From: Flavobacteriales bacterium UBA1937
GTDB lineage: Bacteria; Bacteroidota; Bacteroidia; Flavobacteriales; Weeksellaceae
Length of the DNA stretch: 64,000 nucleotides
Direction: 5' to 3'
Assembly (NCBI GenBank): GCA_002337005.1
Contig: DDFD01000087.1
Span: 1 to 64,000 of the forward strand
The notes below the pieces were generated by a model. The model worked only from the letters and a program-made list of their open reading frames with translations. It was not told the DNA's origin and did no database searches. The first letter of the stretch is position 1, and each line of letters opens with the position of its first letter. The translations under genes were made by a program, and so were the position numbers. Of the stretch, positions 8,585 to 15,894 are shown one piece after another.

Positions 8585-9255
8585 CTGATTGTCATAGGTT
8601 TAAGTTTAATTTTCACAATAGTTCCTTCGGAAATAGCACTTTCCGATTTTCTGTCTTCTATAGAAATTTCCACATCATTTTGATACATCTTATTAAGGAT
8701 TTCCACTCTTTTTTCTTGCGCAGAAGTAGCAAAAGAAGCTGGTTTTTGGTTGCCTTTTTGAGCGTTAATAATTTTGCTTTTTTCAATTCCCACACCATTA
8801 TCTTCAATTAAAATTTCTAAAAATTGCTCTTTTAGTTCAAAAGAAATCCATAGTTTTTTTTCTTTTTTAGAATGTAAAAGTCCGTGTTTCAAGGCATTTT
8901 CCACATAAGGTTGCAATAACATTACAGGAATAAAAGTCTGCTGCGGATGTTCTATATTTTTCAAGGAAATTTGATACTCCAAATCATCACTAAACCTTGC
9001 TTTTTCTAGTTCTAAATACAATTTCAGCGTTTCTACTTCTTCGGAAATACTAATGTTATCCTGCTCTGTATGTTCAAGGATTTTTCTCGTCAAGCCAGAA
9101 AATTGCGACAAATAATGAAGTGCAGGTTTCTTGTCATTGGTTAGAATATAAGATTGCAACGTATTGAGTGCATTATAGAAAAAGTGAGGATTCATCTGTG
9201 ATTTGAAGGCTTTCAGTTTAGAACTGTTGCTTTCTTTTTCTAGCTGAATCCTATC
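8581..9255 (-). pseudogene. C-terminal fragment of LytS-type sensor kinase interrupted by prophage
   Basis: This is the catalytic end of a His_kinase/HATPase protein: QMNPHFFYNALNTLQSY (phospho-His region), MLLQPYVENALKHGLLHSK (N box), and IEDNGVGIEKS (G1 box). The open frame continues upstream of the first ATG (9195) as DRIQLEKESNSSKLKAFKS and stops being host sequence at 9255, where the prophage begins. The rest of the gene is at 45252-47433. ATG 9195 could still start a soluble kinase fragment of 204 residues, but without sensor and membrane anchor. Confidence 0.93.
9252..9255. repeat. Left copy of 4-bp target-site duplication (TATC)
   Basis: TATC here and at 45252-45255 flank the prophage. 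Joining the flanks through a single TATC makes the kinase read ...KQLEIDRIQLEKE... in one frame, which supports these exact borders. Classical Mu duplicates 5 bp; the fifth base differs here. Confidence 0.75.
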
Positions 9256-9283
9256 CTTAAGGGGTATAACTAAATGTTAAAAA
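9256..9283 (+). repeat. Left terminal inverted repeat of prophage
   Basis: Read inward, the left end (CTTAAGGGGTATAACTAAAT then GTTAAAAA) aligns without gaps to the inward right end (CATAATCGGCGAAACCAAAT then GTAAAAAA). By eye 20 of 28 positions are identical, with the core AAATGT-AAAAA fully shared. These should be the outermost transposase-binding sites. Confidence 0.8.
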
Positions 9284-9302
9284 TTAAAGTATTAAAAAAA
9301 AA

Positions 9303-9331
9303 GCCGAAAAACAGGCGAAAAAAGCCGAAAA
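9303..9331. repeat. Three GSCGAAAA repeats near the left end
   Basis: GCCGAAAA at 9303-9310, GGCGAAAA at 9314-9321 and GCCGAAAA at 9324-9331, spaced 10-11 bp. The right terminus also contains GGCGAAA (minus strand, 45244-45238). They probably belong to the transposition-end control region. Confidence 0.55.
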
Positions 9332-9357
9332 TTGAGATAAAAAATTTTTTTTTGATG

Positions 9358-9408
9358 CGATATTGACACGATATTTAGCGATATTAAACCGATACTTGTT
9401 TCGATATA
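9358..9408. repeat. Helically phased CGATA(TT) array
   Basis: CGATA begins at 9358, 9369, 9379, 9390 and 9402, spacing 11, 10, 11 and 12 bp, roughly one DNA turn; the first three copies are CGATATT. A further CGATATT lies at 9464-9470. Sites on one DNA face suggest cooperative binding by a protein, perhaps the transposase or repressor as in the Mu enhancer, but no binder is known. Confidence 0.6.
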
Positions 9409-9505
9409 GTTATCTTTAAAAATACGTTAAAAATGATATTTTACAGATATATACTTCATTATCCGATATTGTGTTTTATAAAAGCTTATAGAAAATAAAA
9501 AAAAA

Positions 9506-9601
9506 GTAACAGTAACAAAATTTAAACTTTTGGAATGTTACCAAATATGTTACTAAAAATGTTACTATTTATTTAAGTAACATTTTTTTTACATTTGGTT
9601 T
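9506..9601. repeat. GTTAC iterons and internal copy of the end-repeat core
   Basis: Three 12-bp direct repeats TGTTACYAAAWA-like start at 9536, 9548 and 9560. They are followed by an inverted GTAACAT (9577-9583), and two more inverted GTAAC lie at 9506 and 9512. Next to them ATTTTTTTTACATTTGGTTT (9582-9601) is identical over 20 bp to 45221-45240 in the right end. This resembles a multi-site transposase-binding region (L2/L3 of Mu). Confidence 0.6.
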
Positions 9602-10472
9602 AATGTTTTTTATCTATCAGATTAGCTCTTTTTAAAATTTCTTTTAGACTAGAAACTTCTCCTTCTAAATCATTAATTTTATCATAAATATCTGCTGGAT
9701 CTGGCAAATTAAAATTAAGATGTAATTTGATTTCCCAAATTTCTTTTATGCTTTCTGGATTAATATTTTGCGTTGGATAATTTTTTCTATTGTCAGATTT
9801 ACAAATTAGATTATTGTATTTTTTTATTTTGTTTATACAGCGCTTTATTAAACCATCTTCTACTTCATTACTAATTACAGCATATATTCTATTATCTTTT
9901 ATATCTGTTATCCAATTTTCTACAAATTGACCTACTACATATCCACTTACTAAAGTAGGAAACATTGATACACCTTCTATTTCAAACATTCTAAAAATAC
10001 CATTATTTAAACCTGGCATTCTGTATGACGGTAAAGATTTAATAAATTTAGGATTGTTATAGCCTTCTAGATACCCTGCTTTTAGTTTATAAGGAACTAA
10101 AACAATATTATCCTTGTTTTGTGAATCAACTGTAACTACAGATGGTGTTGCATTATAAATTTTAGTTTCTTCTCTAACATATATATTGTTATCGTTACGA
10201 TCTGCTAGATCTAAATAGTTTTTTGATTTAATAGAAATATTACCAATTCCTGTTATATACCAATTTAAGTTCAAATCTTCAAACTTGTTTGAAAGATCCT
10301 GCAATATATCAACTGAAGGTTTAGCATTTGCTTCCTTCAATCTATATAACTTCTGAGCAGAACTATAATTTAAAGCTTTTGCTAATCCCGGTATGCCATC
10401 AATGCCATAAAAATCAGCTATTTGCACTGTTCTTTCAAAGAAGTTTGAATTTTTATTCAAATTTGTTTGCAT
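9600..10472 (-). CDS. Phage repressor, HTH plus S24 LexA-like peptidase domain
   Basis: The 290-residue protein has an N-terminal helix-turn-helix region (about 12-75: GIPGLAKALNYSSAQKLYRL) and a C-terminal S24 domain with the catalytic dyad S169 (EGVSMFPTL) and K210 (DGLIKRC). Such repressors hold lysogeny and can be inactivated by RecA-stimulated self-cleavage. It is transcribed leftward at the left end, as Mu c. Its own 5' end overlaps operator-like sites at 10436-10488, so it probably autoregulates. The C-terminal 30 residues look coiled-coil-like (DKINDLEGEVSSLKEILKRA). Confidence 0.88.
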   Translation of the reverse strand: MQTNLNKNSNFFERTVQIADFYGIDGIPGLAKALNYSSAQKLYRLKEANAKPSVDILQDLSNKFEDLNLNWYITGIGNISIKSKNYLDLADRNDNNIYVREETKIYNATPSVVTVDSQNKDNIVLVPYKLKAGYLEGYNNPKFIKSLPSYRMPGLNNGIFRMFEIEGVSMFPTLVSGYVVGQFVENWITDIKDNRIYAVISNEVEDGLIKRCINKIKKYNNLICKSDNRKNYPTQNINPESIKEIWEIKLHLNFNLPDPADIYDKINDLEGEVSSLKEILKRANLIDKKH

Positions 10473-10488
10473 TATTCAAACTTGTTTG
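10436..10488. promoter_or_regulatory. Three repressor operators CAAA-N4-TTTG
   Basis: CAAAGAAGTTTG (10436-10447), CAAATTTGTTTG (10458-10469) and CAAACTTGTTTG (10477-10488) are three copies of one palindromic half-site pair, spaced 22 and 19 bp, about two helical turns. The first lies within the repressor coding start; the other two overlap the rightward early promoter. This is the arrangement expected for cooperative repressor binding. Confidence 0.75.
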
Positions 10489-10496
10489 TATATTTG
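10466..10496 (+). promoter_or_regulatory. Early rightward prophage promoter
   Basis: TTTG (10466-10469), 19 bp, TATATTTG (10489-10496) is a perfect Bacteroidota promoter. The -33 box is inside the second operator and the -7 box touches the third. Transcription would start near 10503, leading into the 10527 gene and the transposition operon. Confidence 0.8.
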
Positions 10497-10515
10497 CGTA
10501 TAATTATTACGCAAA
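10493..10515. promoter_or_regulatory. Palindrome TTTGCGTA-N7-TACGCAAA downstream of early promoter
   Basis: An 8-bp perfect inverted repeat with a 7-bp centre (TAATTAT) at the predicted transcript start. It differs in sequence from the repressor operators and could bind the small regulator encoded at 10527, as Ner does in Mu. Confidence 0.5.
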
Positions 10516-10526
10516 AATAAGAAAAT

Positions 10527-10718
10527 ATGTCAACTAACAATGAGAAAATTAAAATAAAAGTAAGCGAGGTCGCTTCTGTATTAGGTTGGAAATACTCTAC
10601 AGCCGCTTCTATAGTTGAGAGAAAGTCACCAAAAGTAAAATATCAAACTTATTTGGATTGCGAAAAAAAACTGATTGAAGCCAAAGAACAAGTTATCAAT
10701 AAAATATCAAAAAATTAA
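10527..10718 (+). CDS. Small HTH-like early regulator (Ner/Cro position)
   Basis: The 63-residue protein reads IKIKVSEVASVLGWKYSTAA, consistent with a short helix-turn-helix, followed by a basic helix (SPKVKYQTYLDCEKKLIEAK). It is the first gene rightward of the repressor, the position of ner in Mu and cro in lambda. The role as negative regulator of repressor or early transcription is inferred from position. Confidence 0.6.
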   Translation: MSTNNEKIKIKVSEVASVLGWKYSTAASIVERKSPKVKYQTYLDCEKKLIEAKEQVINKISKN

Positions 10719-10722
10719 CAAT

Positions 10723-10860
10723 ATGAAAAAATTATTACAAAGCATTTTTAGCTATACCAAAAGAGTGGTAAGAGATGTAAACACAGGTAAATTAGAAACT
10801 GCAACTTATACTAAATTCTTTGGTATTGTAGTGAAAACACACTACGAAGCTATTACATAA
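10723..10860 (+). CDS. Small hypothetical early protein
   Basis: A 45-residue basic protein (MKKLLQSIFSYTKRVVRDVN...) follows 4 bp after the previous gene. The open frame extends upstream to 10675, but that start is inside the previous gene and in another frame, so ATG 10723 after an AT-rich spacer is preferred. No family recognised; VNTGKLETATYTKFFGIVVK could form a small beta structure. Confidence 0.5.
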   Translation: MKKLLQSIFSYTKRVVRDVNTGKLETATYTKFFGIVVKTHYEAIT

Positions 10861-11043
10861 GACGAACTCATCGAATATTTAGGCATTCTCCGATAGCACT
10901 ATAAATACTATCATTTCCCTAGAAGCTCAACCTGAAGCTTGGGTTAGACACAGTAAGATTGCAAAGATATTGTATTTATAGAACGAATGAAAATTTCTAT
11001 CTAAATCTTACACAGGCGTGGTTACTACGAGAGTGTAACAAAC
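10861..11043 (+). ncRNA. Structured non-coding stretch upstream of the tRNA-like element
   Basis: No credible ORF. Several inverted repeats suggest folded RNA: GATAG/CTATC near 10890-10911; AAGCT/AGCTT near 10923-10941; and a long-range GTAAGATT with AATCTTAC (about 10952 and 11003) enclosing ATAGAA/TTCTAT. TTACAC/GTGTAA near 11008-11035 encloses CGT-GGTTACT-ACG and ends GTAACAAA. The last ending resembles the ACAA tails of the tRNA-like elements. Exact folding is uncertain. Confidence 0.4.
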
Positions 11044-11142
11044 GGAAAAGTAGCTCAATGGTAGAGCGATTGAAAGTAAGAACGCAAATTGAGTAAGCCG
11101 TTCTGAACCAAGTAGCGAAGCGGTTCGATTCCGCTCTTTTCC
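11044..11142 (+). ncRNA. tRNA-like element T1 (acceptor, D-arm, T-arm, enlarged middle arm)
   Basis: GGAAAAG (11044-11050) pairs perfectly with CTTTTCC (11136-11142) as a 7-bp acceptor stem. TA then GCTC-AATGGTA-GAGC (11053-11067) is a canonical D-arm with A14, G18G19 and A21. AGCGG-TTCGATT-CCGCT (11119-11135) is a canonical T-arm. In place of the anticodon arm is a 42-nt arm (TTG/CAA plus AGAACG/CGTTCT, 14-nt loop), so no anticodon can be assigned. It is followed by ACA rather than CCA. It lies between early genes on the coding strand. It is not a normal tRNA and may be a processed tRNA mimic. Confidence 0.7.
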
Positions 11143-11194
11143 ACAAAGAGGAAGCCGAAAATCTAAAGAGTAGGCATTATTTAAAATTTTTCCA

Positions 11195-11521
11195 ATGAAA
11201 AAATTAATTATTGCATTAGCATTTGGGCTAATAACTTTAACAACAACGGCATGTAGGACAGAAAATGATCAACAAAATCCAAAACAAACTGAAAAAGTTA
11301 ATCTAGCCATTAACATGGTAAAAAATGGTGCTGTAGGCATCAATGATACCAAAAGAAATGCAATTTTATGTCACACCGACTACGCTAAACGCAGCGGTAG
11401 TGCTTGTGTTTCTATAGATGGGGTACTTTGCTCGGTTGAGTGGTACACTGTTGGGTATGACGGTAACAATGGTGCAGTGCGCTACTATATTGGTGAAGAA
11501 GTCGCCGATTGTCAATGTTAA
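11195..11521 (+). CDS. Small exported lipoprotein, probable lysogenic-conversion gene
   Basis: The 108-residue protein has a lipoprotein signal peptide (MKKLIIALAFGLITLTTTAC, lipobox Cys20) and a mature part with five further cysteines (ILCHTDYAKRSGSACVSIDG, GVLCSVEWY, VADCQC), consistent with disulfides outside the cytoplasm. No family recognised. It sits between two tRNA-like RNA elements and interrupts the regulator-transposase order, so it looks like a moron modifying the host envelope; that is inference. Confidence 0.6.
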   Translation: MKKLIIALAFGLITLTTTACRTENDQQNPKQTEKVNLAINMVKNGAVGINDTKRNAILCHTDYAKRSGSACVSIDGVLCSVEWYTVGYDGNNGAVRYYIGEEVADCQC

Positions 11522-11539
11522 GCTAGTAAATACTAGTGA

Positions 11540-11597
11540 TTCCGCTGAACGTTCCCAATACTTACCCTATTGGTTCGGCTCGTAACCGAAAGCGGAA
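11540..11597 (+). ncRNA. tRNA-like element T2 (three-stem, D-arm-less)
   Basis: TTCCGCT (11540-11546) pairs with AGCGGAA (11591-11597), 7 bp. Inside are CCAATA-CTTACCC-TATTGG (11555-11573) and TTCGG-CTCGTAA-CCGAA (11574-11590), each a 5-6 bp stem with a 7-nt loop. CTCGTAA reads as a perfect anticodon loop (C32 U33, CGU, A37 A38); no standard T-loop is present. The element ends in CAA. It lies 110 nt upstream of the transposase gene. Confidence 0.5.
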
Positions 11598-11708
11598 CAA
11601 TATTATGGTTATTAGTTTTCCTTGCTGTATTCTAGTGATAGTTGCAGCAAGGTTTTATAAAGTTAAAAAAAAGAGGTTATGGATTGCTTCTTACCTCGCA
11701 ATGACAAA

Positions 11709-13781
11709 ATGAATTTCAAACAAAACGACATTATTACACGTAATACAGGAGATACACCAACGGTTTGGTTATCTCAACGTTTAGTGATGGACGTTTGTAA
11801 TATATCTGATTTACATTTCCGTAAAAATAGAGCTACCTATAAAAATTCAGTTCAAAAATGTTACCACCATCATAATATTTTACCAGACACTGGTAAAGGT
11901 TGGCGTTGGGCAAAAATGGATGCAGGTTTTTACTATGATCTGTCTAGAATACCTAATAGATCTCCACAAAATTATAGAGAGCTATTTGGTGATGCTGCTG
12001 AACTGGTAAAAAATTATAATGATTTCTTAAATGGTACACAAACCACTGAGTTTGAAACGATGTTTAAACGCCATTTAAACCAAGTTTATAGAAGTTACTT
12101 AGAATTCTACAATAATGCTAATGAAATACAACGTCCTGCACTTGCAAAAGCGTGTGCTGTGATAGATTTCATTATAGAATACAAAGACAATTACCAAGGT
12201 ACAAAGAATAAGATTTATAAAGATTTAGAAACGGTTCTTAAGAAACTAGATTTACAATATATCCCTCATCATCATTTAAGATTGAAAGAAAAGATAGATG
12301 AGTTATTTGAAACTGAATCTTTAGCAATCCCAGACGTTATAAAACTACCAAGAACTGGGAATACCAACTCTGTAGTATTTGATGATCCAGAACTAAAATC
12401 GTGGGCAATGCAAATGAGACAAATGCCTCAGAATTATAGTAATGATTACATCATTAGAAAGATAAATGAAATGTGTGAGCTTACAGGTAAAAAAATACCA
12501 TCACGTAGATGGTTTGGACAAAACGTTTTTGAATTACCTGCCACTAAATTCTTAACCTCAAAAAGATTTGGATCTAGTAGAAAATCTCATATTTTCAAAT
12601 CATATATACCACGTCAAAACGCACTTTATTCGGGTGATTGTTGGGAAATGGATGCAACGAGAGTTAATATTACCTCTCATATAGATGATGGCAAAGATAA
12701 ATTCTTAATGGTAGTTGCCATCAGAGACGTACACAGCGGTGATATTTTAGGCTATTCTTTTGACCATTCAGAAAATAGACGTGTTTACGAAAATGCGATG
12801 GCAATGGCGGTACAAAAAACAGGTTATCTGCCTTATGAAATAGTAACCGACCGTTTCCCAGGACACAATACTCCAGAAATGGAAGAACTATTTGTAAGAA
12901 TGGAAGCTTTGGGCGTTCATATTGAACTCTCTCACGATGCGAATAGAAAAGCAGGTGTAGAACGTTTCTTTAGAACACTTCAACAAATTACAATGCCTGA
13001 TTCAGATTATTTCTATGGTGATGGTATTATGTCTAGAAGTCTTTCAGCATTCCGCTCACCAGAATACATAGCACAAATTAAAAAAGAAAGCAAAAAAGCT
13101 GGTTTTGATATGTACAAAGCTGTAGAAGAAAGTACAAATATTATAGAGTCTTTTAGAAGTACATTATACAGCAAATACAGCCGTAAACACAGCAAATTAC
13201 ATAAATCACCAAGACAATTGCACGAAGAAAGCGAAAAACCTCACGTAATACAACTGTCTGAAGCTGCAATTTCTATGTTATTTGGACGTAAAAAAGAAAT
13301 TCAAATCCGTAACAACGGACAAATTGTTACTGAGGTTTTAGGCATAAAAATGCACTATTTCATATCGCCTGCGTACTATGATATTATTAAAAATTACCAC
13401 TCTAAAAGCGTGGTTTTATCCTACGATATTGAGAATTTAGACGTTGTTTTCCTTTGGGAAAAACACGGACAATTACTAAAATCACTTTGCGAAGCTGAGT
13501 ATTTTGAACCAGCTCAAACTTTTGGTCCTAACAAAGCAATGCAGCAAGTAGGCGTAGCAAAAGCTAGAGAAAAAGCAATTCTAGAGCTAAAAGAAAATGA
13601 TATTGCTGAAGTGATGGGTGAAGAAAATCTACTACTTGGTAGATATGGTAAGAAAGACGAACTGAATACTGCAGACGATTACTATAATGGCGCTGCAATT
13701 CCTATAAAAAAAGTATCTGGAAGTGATGTACTTCCAGATAATGAAAGCGGAATTTTCGACGATTTCCGCTCTGAATACTAA
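11709..13781 (+). CDS. Mu-type DDE transposase (MuA-like)
   Basis: The 690-residue protein carries an rve-type catalytic core with D315 (GDCWEMDATRVNI), D381 (EIVTDRFPGHN) and E418 (NRKAGVERFFRTLQ); the D381-E418 spacing of 36 residues is typical of DDE integrases. N-terminal DNA-binding and C-terminal Mu-C-like domains flank it. It performs strand transfer for integration and replicative transposition. An in-frame ATG at 11679 adds 10 residues, but that stretch lies in a REP-like hairpin (ATTGC...GCAAT), so 11709 is preferred. It is followed by its ATPase partner after 20 bp. Confidence 0.92.
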   Translation: MNFKQNDIITRNTGDTPTVWLSQRLVMDVCNISDLHFRKNRATYKNSVQKCYHHHNILPDTGKGWRWAKMDAGFYYDLSRIPNRSPQNYRELFGDAAELVKNYNDFLNGTQTTEFETMFKRHLNQVYRSYLEFYNNANEIQRPALAKACAVIDFIIEYKDNYQGTKNKIYKDLETVLKKLDLQYIPHHHLRLKEKIDELFETESLAIPDVIKLPRTGNTNSVVFDDPELKSWAMQMRQMPQNYSNDYIIRKINEMCELTGKKIPSRRWFGQNVFELPATKFLTSKRFGSSRKSHIFKSYIPRQNALYSGDCWEMDATRVNITSHIDDGKDKFLMVVAIRDVHSGDILGYSFDHSENRRVYENAMAMAVQKTGYLPYEIVTDRFPGHNTPEMEELFVRMEALGVHIELSHDANRKAGVERFFRTLQQITMPDSDYFYGDGIMSRSLSAFRSPEYIAQIKKESKKAGFDMYKAVEESTNIIESFRSTLYSKYSRKHSKLHKSPRQLHEESEKPHVIQLSEAAISMLFGRKKEIQIRNNGQIVTEVLGIKMHYFISPAYYDIIKNYHSKSVVLSYDIENLDVVFLWEKHGQLLKSLCEAEYFEPAQTFGPNKAMQQVGVAKAREKAILELKENDIAEVMGEENLLLGRYGKKDELNTADDYYNGAAIPIKKVSGSDVLPDNESGIFDDFRSEY

Positions 13782-13801
13782 AACCTTTCAAAATTTTAGA
13801 T

Positions 13802-14722
13802 ATGACAAACTTACAAAAAAATGAGATTATTCAACTGGTAGAAGTTGAAATTGAAAATTTAGGCAGTGCCAATAAAGTGGCTACTAAATGTGGTGTGTCA
13901 CCAGCAATGATTTCTAACGTCAGAACTGGTAAGCACGAGCTTATTGCTATTGAAATGTGGCTTAAAATAGGCAATGCACTAGGTTACAATAATAATAACG
14001 ATTGGCAAATTGCGGAAACTTTAGACTTTAAAAAAGTTTATACCCTTTGTGATGACATTAAAAACGAGTCTCTATTTAGAATTTTATCTTCTAGAGCTGG
14101 TATTGGTAAAAGTGCAGCGCTTAAAACTTATGCTAAAATAAACACTGGTAATAGTGTTTTTTACATCAGATGTAGAGAATGGTCTAAGCGTGATTTTTTA
14201 ACAGAATTATGTACTTCTTTAGGTATTGAAACTGGTAATTATCACATCTCAATAGATAAACTAGGGCAAAAAGTATCAGAATTTTTCTTACAAAGAAGCC
14301 ATTTAAAACCAATTTTAATCATAGATGAAGCAGATAAATTGAAAGATGCAGCTCTTAGATGGTTTATCCACTTATACAACGATAACGAAAACAAAATGGG
14401 TTGCCTTCTGGCTGGTACTGAAAACCTAGAAAAACGCATAAAAGACGGCGTGAGACTGAAAAGACAAGGATATGACGAAATAGAAAGCCGCTTTAGAAGA
14501 ACTTATGTAAAACTGAACGGATCTAGAGAAGTTGATATAAAATTGATTTGCGAATTAAACGGAATTACAGATCGTGAAACGCAAAAGAAAATTTTTGAAA
14601 CCTGTAGTCCAGTTTCTACTCTTATATCAAACCAAACCATTAGAGTAATTACAGATTTACGAAACGTACAAGGTAGAATCGCCAGCGAACTAAGAACCAA
14701 ACAAAATTTACAACATGCCTGA
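13802..14722 (+). CDS. AAA ATPase, MuB/TnsC-like target selector
   Basis: The 306-residue protein has an N-terminal helix-turn-helix (GSANKVATKCGVSPAMISNV, 21-40), Walker A SRAGIGKS (97-104) and Walker B ILIIDEAD (171-178), as in MuB. MuB forms ATP-dependent filaments on target DNA, stimulates the transposase and gives target immunity. It follows the transposase directly and belongs to the same operon. Confidence 0.9.
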   Translation: MTNLQKNEIIQLVEVEIENLGSANKVATKCGVSPAMISNVRTGKHELIAIEMWLKIGNALGYNNNNDWQIAETLDFKKVYTLCDDIKNESLFRILSSRAGIGKSAALKTYAKINTGNSVFYIRCREWSKRDFLTELCTSLGIETGNYHISIDKLGQKVSEFFLQRSHLKPILIIDEADKLKDAALRWFIHLYNDNENKMGCLLAGTENLEKRIKDGVRLKRQGYDEIESRFRRTYVKLNGSREVDIKLICELNGITDRETQKKIFETCSPVSTLISNQTIRVITDLRNVQGRIASELRTKQNLQHA

Positions 14723-14888
14723 CGAATTTTTTCCACCAACAAAAGAAGAGCTAGAAAAAATAATCAAAGAATTAGAAGCTCAACTAGAAGACGATGCGTA
14801 CCAAGAAGATTGGATAAAAATACACGATGAACTGATGTACAGAGAAGATCAATTAAAAGAAGTTTTAAGAAACGAACAAACAAAATAA
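14715..14888 (+). CDS. Small acidic hypothetical protein
   Basis: A 57-residue protein (MPDEFFPPTKEELEKIIKEL...) overlaps the MuB-like stop by 8 bp, so it is translationally coupled. It is highly charged and predicted helical/coiled-coil. No family recognised; possibly a small partner of the transposition ATPase. Confidence 0.6.
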   Translation: MPDEFFPPTKEELEKIIKELEAQLEDDAYQEDWIKIHDELMYREDQLKEVLRNEQTK

Positions 14889-14895
14889 TAGAATT

Positions 14896-15561
14896 ATGAC
14901 AGCAATTGACATTACCGCTCTTACAGATGAGCAAAAAGCAAAAATAGCAGCCGATTTTGCAGCTGCAGAAAAAGCAAAAAAAGAGAAAAAAGCAGCAGAC
15001 AAAAAACTGCTTAAAGGTTTAGAAAATGATGTAGTTCTTAAGGTTATTGATTTTTTCATTGATAAAAGAAACGACCTAGAAGACAGAATAGTCAATCTTT
15101 TCAAAGAAATAGAGCCTGTAATAGAACTACGAGCTGAAGTATTTGGGAACGAAAAACGTGAGCAAGACTCTCATACATTTACTTTAGATGATGGTACAGC
15201 ATCGGTGAAAGTTGGTTGGAACGTTCGTCCATCATTCAACGGAACTGAAGCCGAAGGCATTGTAAAATTACGACAATTTATGGCATCATTGGCTGGTGAA
15301 AGCGAAAACGAAAAGCTAATGATGGATATGATACAAATTTTCCTAAAAACCGATTCACAAGGCAATTATAACCCTCAGAAAGTACGTGAGCTTAACAGTA
15401 TGAGAGATAGAGCCAATAGCGAGCTATTTAACGAAGGAATGGACATTATAAACGAAGCGATGATTGACATCAGAACCAGCCGTTATGCACGAGGTTACAA
15501 AATGGTAGATTTTGGCGATGGAATAATTAAAAGAGTAAACTTTAACTTTTCAATTGATTAA
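14896..15561 (+). CDS. DUF3164 family Mu-like phage protein
   Basis: The 221-residue protein has the DUF3164 signature (TLDDGTASVKVGWNVRPSFN, LRDRAN-like helix, FGDGIIKRVNFNFS). Its N-terminus is an Ala/Lys-rich helix (AADFAAAEKAKKEKKAADKK). DUF3164 genes occur in the early region of Mu-like phages right after the transposition genes; the biochemical role is unknown. Confidence 0.85.
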   Translation: MTAIDITALTDEQKAKIAADFAAAEKAKKEKKAADKKLLKGLENDVVLKVIDFFIDKRNDLEDRIVNLFKEIEPVIELRAEVFGNEKREQDSHTFTLDDGTASVKVGWNVRPSFNGTEAEGIVKLRQFMASLAGESENEKLMMDMIQIFLKTDSQGNYNPQKVRELNSMRDRANSELFNEGMDIINEAMIDIRTSRYARGYKMVDFGDGIIKRVNFNFSID

Positions 15562-15563
15562 AA

Positions 15564-15695
15564 ATGAACGCAATACTTATTTTATCAGGCATCGGTGTTT
15601 TTGCTACAGGTTTTGTAGTTGGAGTTTTGTTTTCTATGTATTTCAATGGCGAATTCAACGAAGATTTATCAAAGCCTAATTCTGATTATGATTAA
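15564..15695 (+). CDS. Small single-span membrane protein
   Basis: A 43-residue protein whose first 28 residues are a hydrophobic span (MNAILILSGIGVFATGFVVG, then VLFSMYF), with an acidic tail (FNEDLSKPNSDYD). It starts 2 bp after DUF3164. Unknown function. Confidence 0.55.
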   Translation: MNAILILSGIGVFATGFVVGVLFSMYFNGEFNEDLSKPNSDYD

Positions 15696-15711
15696 AAAAA
15701 ACTAACTAATT

Positions 15712-15816
15712 ATGGAAACAATAGCTAAAATACTCATAATAGTTTCATATACGGCTTTTATAGCAGGTATTATAGTTCTAATCACTCATGAGATTAGATC
15801 AATATTGAAAAAATAA
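15712..15816 (+). CDS. Very small membrane protein
   Basis: A 34-residue protein (METIAKILIIVSYTAFIAGI then IVLITHEIRSILKK): one hydrophobic span with a basic C-terminus. Second of two tandem small membrane proteins in the early operon; unknown role. Confidence 0.45.
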   Translation: METIAKILIIVSYTAFIAGIIVLITHEIRSILKK

Positions 15817-15825
15817 ATTCAATTA

Positions 15826-15867
15826 TCCCAAACGGTTTTTTGGAGCGGTTCGATTCCGCTCCTGGGA
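15826..15867 (+). ncRNA. Minimal tRNA-like element E1
   Basis: TCCCA (15826-15830) pairs with TGGGA (15863-15867) and GGAGCGG-TTCGATT-CCGCTCC (15842-15862) forms a T-arm with canonical T-loop. The 3' strand gives 12 continuous base pairs, the length of a tRNA acceptor/T-arm stack. The 11-nt connector AACGGTTTTTT resembles a D-loop (AAyGGT). ACA follows. The next gene starts 27 nt downstream. See E2, E3 and T1 for the family. Confidence 0.7.
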
Positions 15868-15894
15868 ACAAAAAAAAGAAAATTTTTAGAGAAT

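Noticed and set aside
9240..9275. 5-bp target duplication as in Mu
   Set aside because: Only TATC is shared at positions that restore the kinase frame; fifth bases differ on both sides (C/G and C/A).
11044..11142. T1 as an ordinary functional tRNA gene
   Set aside because: Acceptor, D and T arms fit, but the middle is a 42-nt arm with a 14-nt loop and no anticodon stem of 5 bp with a 7-nt loop, and no CCA; an intron of that size with matching exon ends could not be found.
11679..11708. Transposase start at 11679
   Set aside because: The first ten codons fall in a REP-like hairpin GGATTGC...GCAATGAC; the next ATG gives a normal start.
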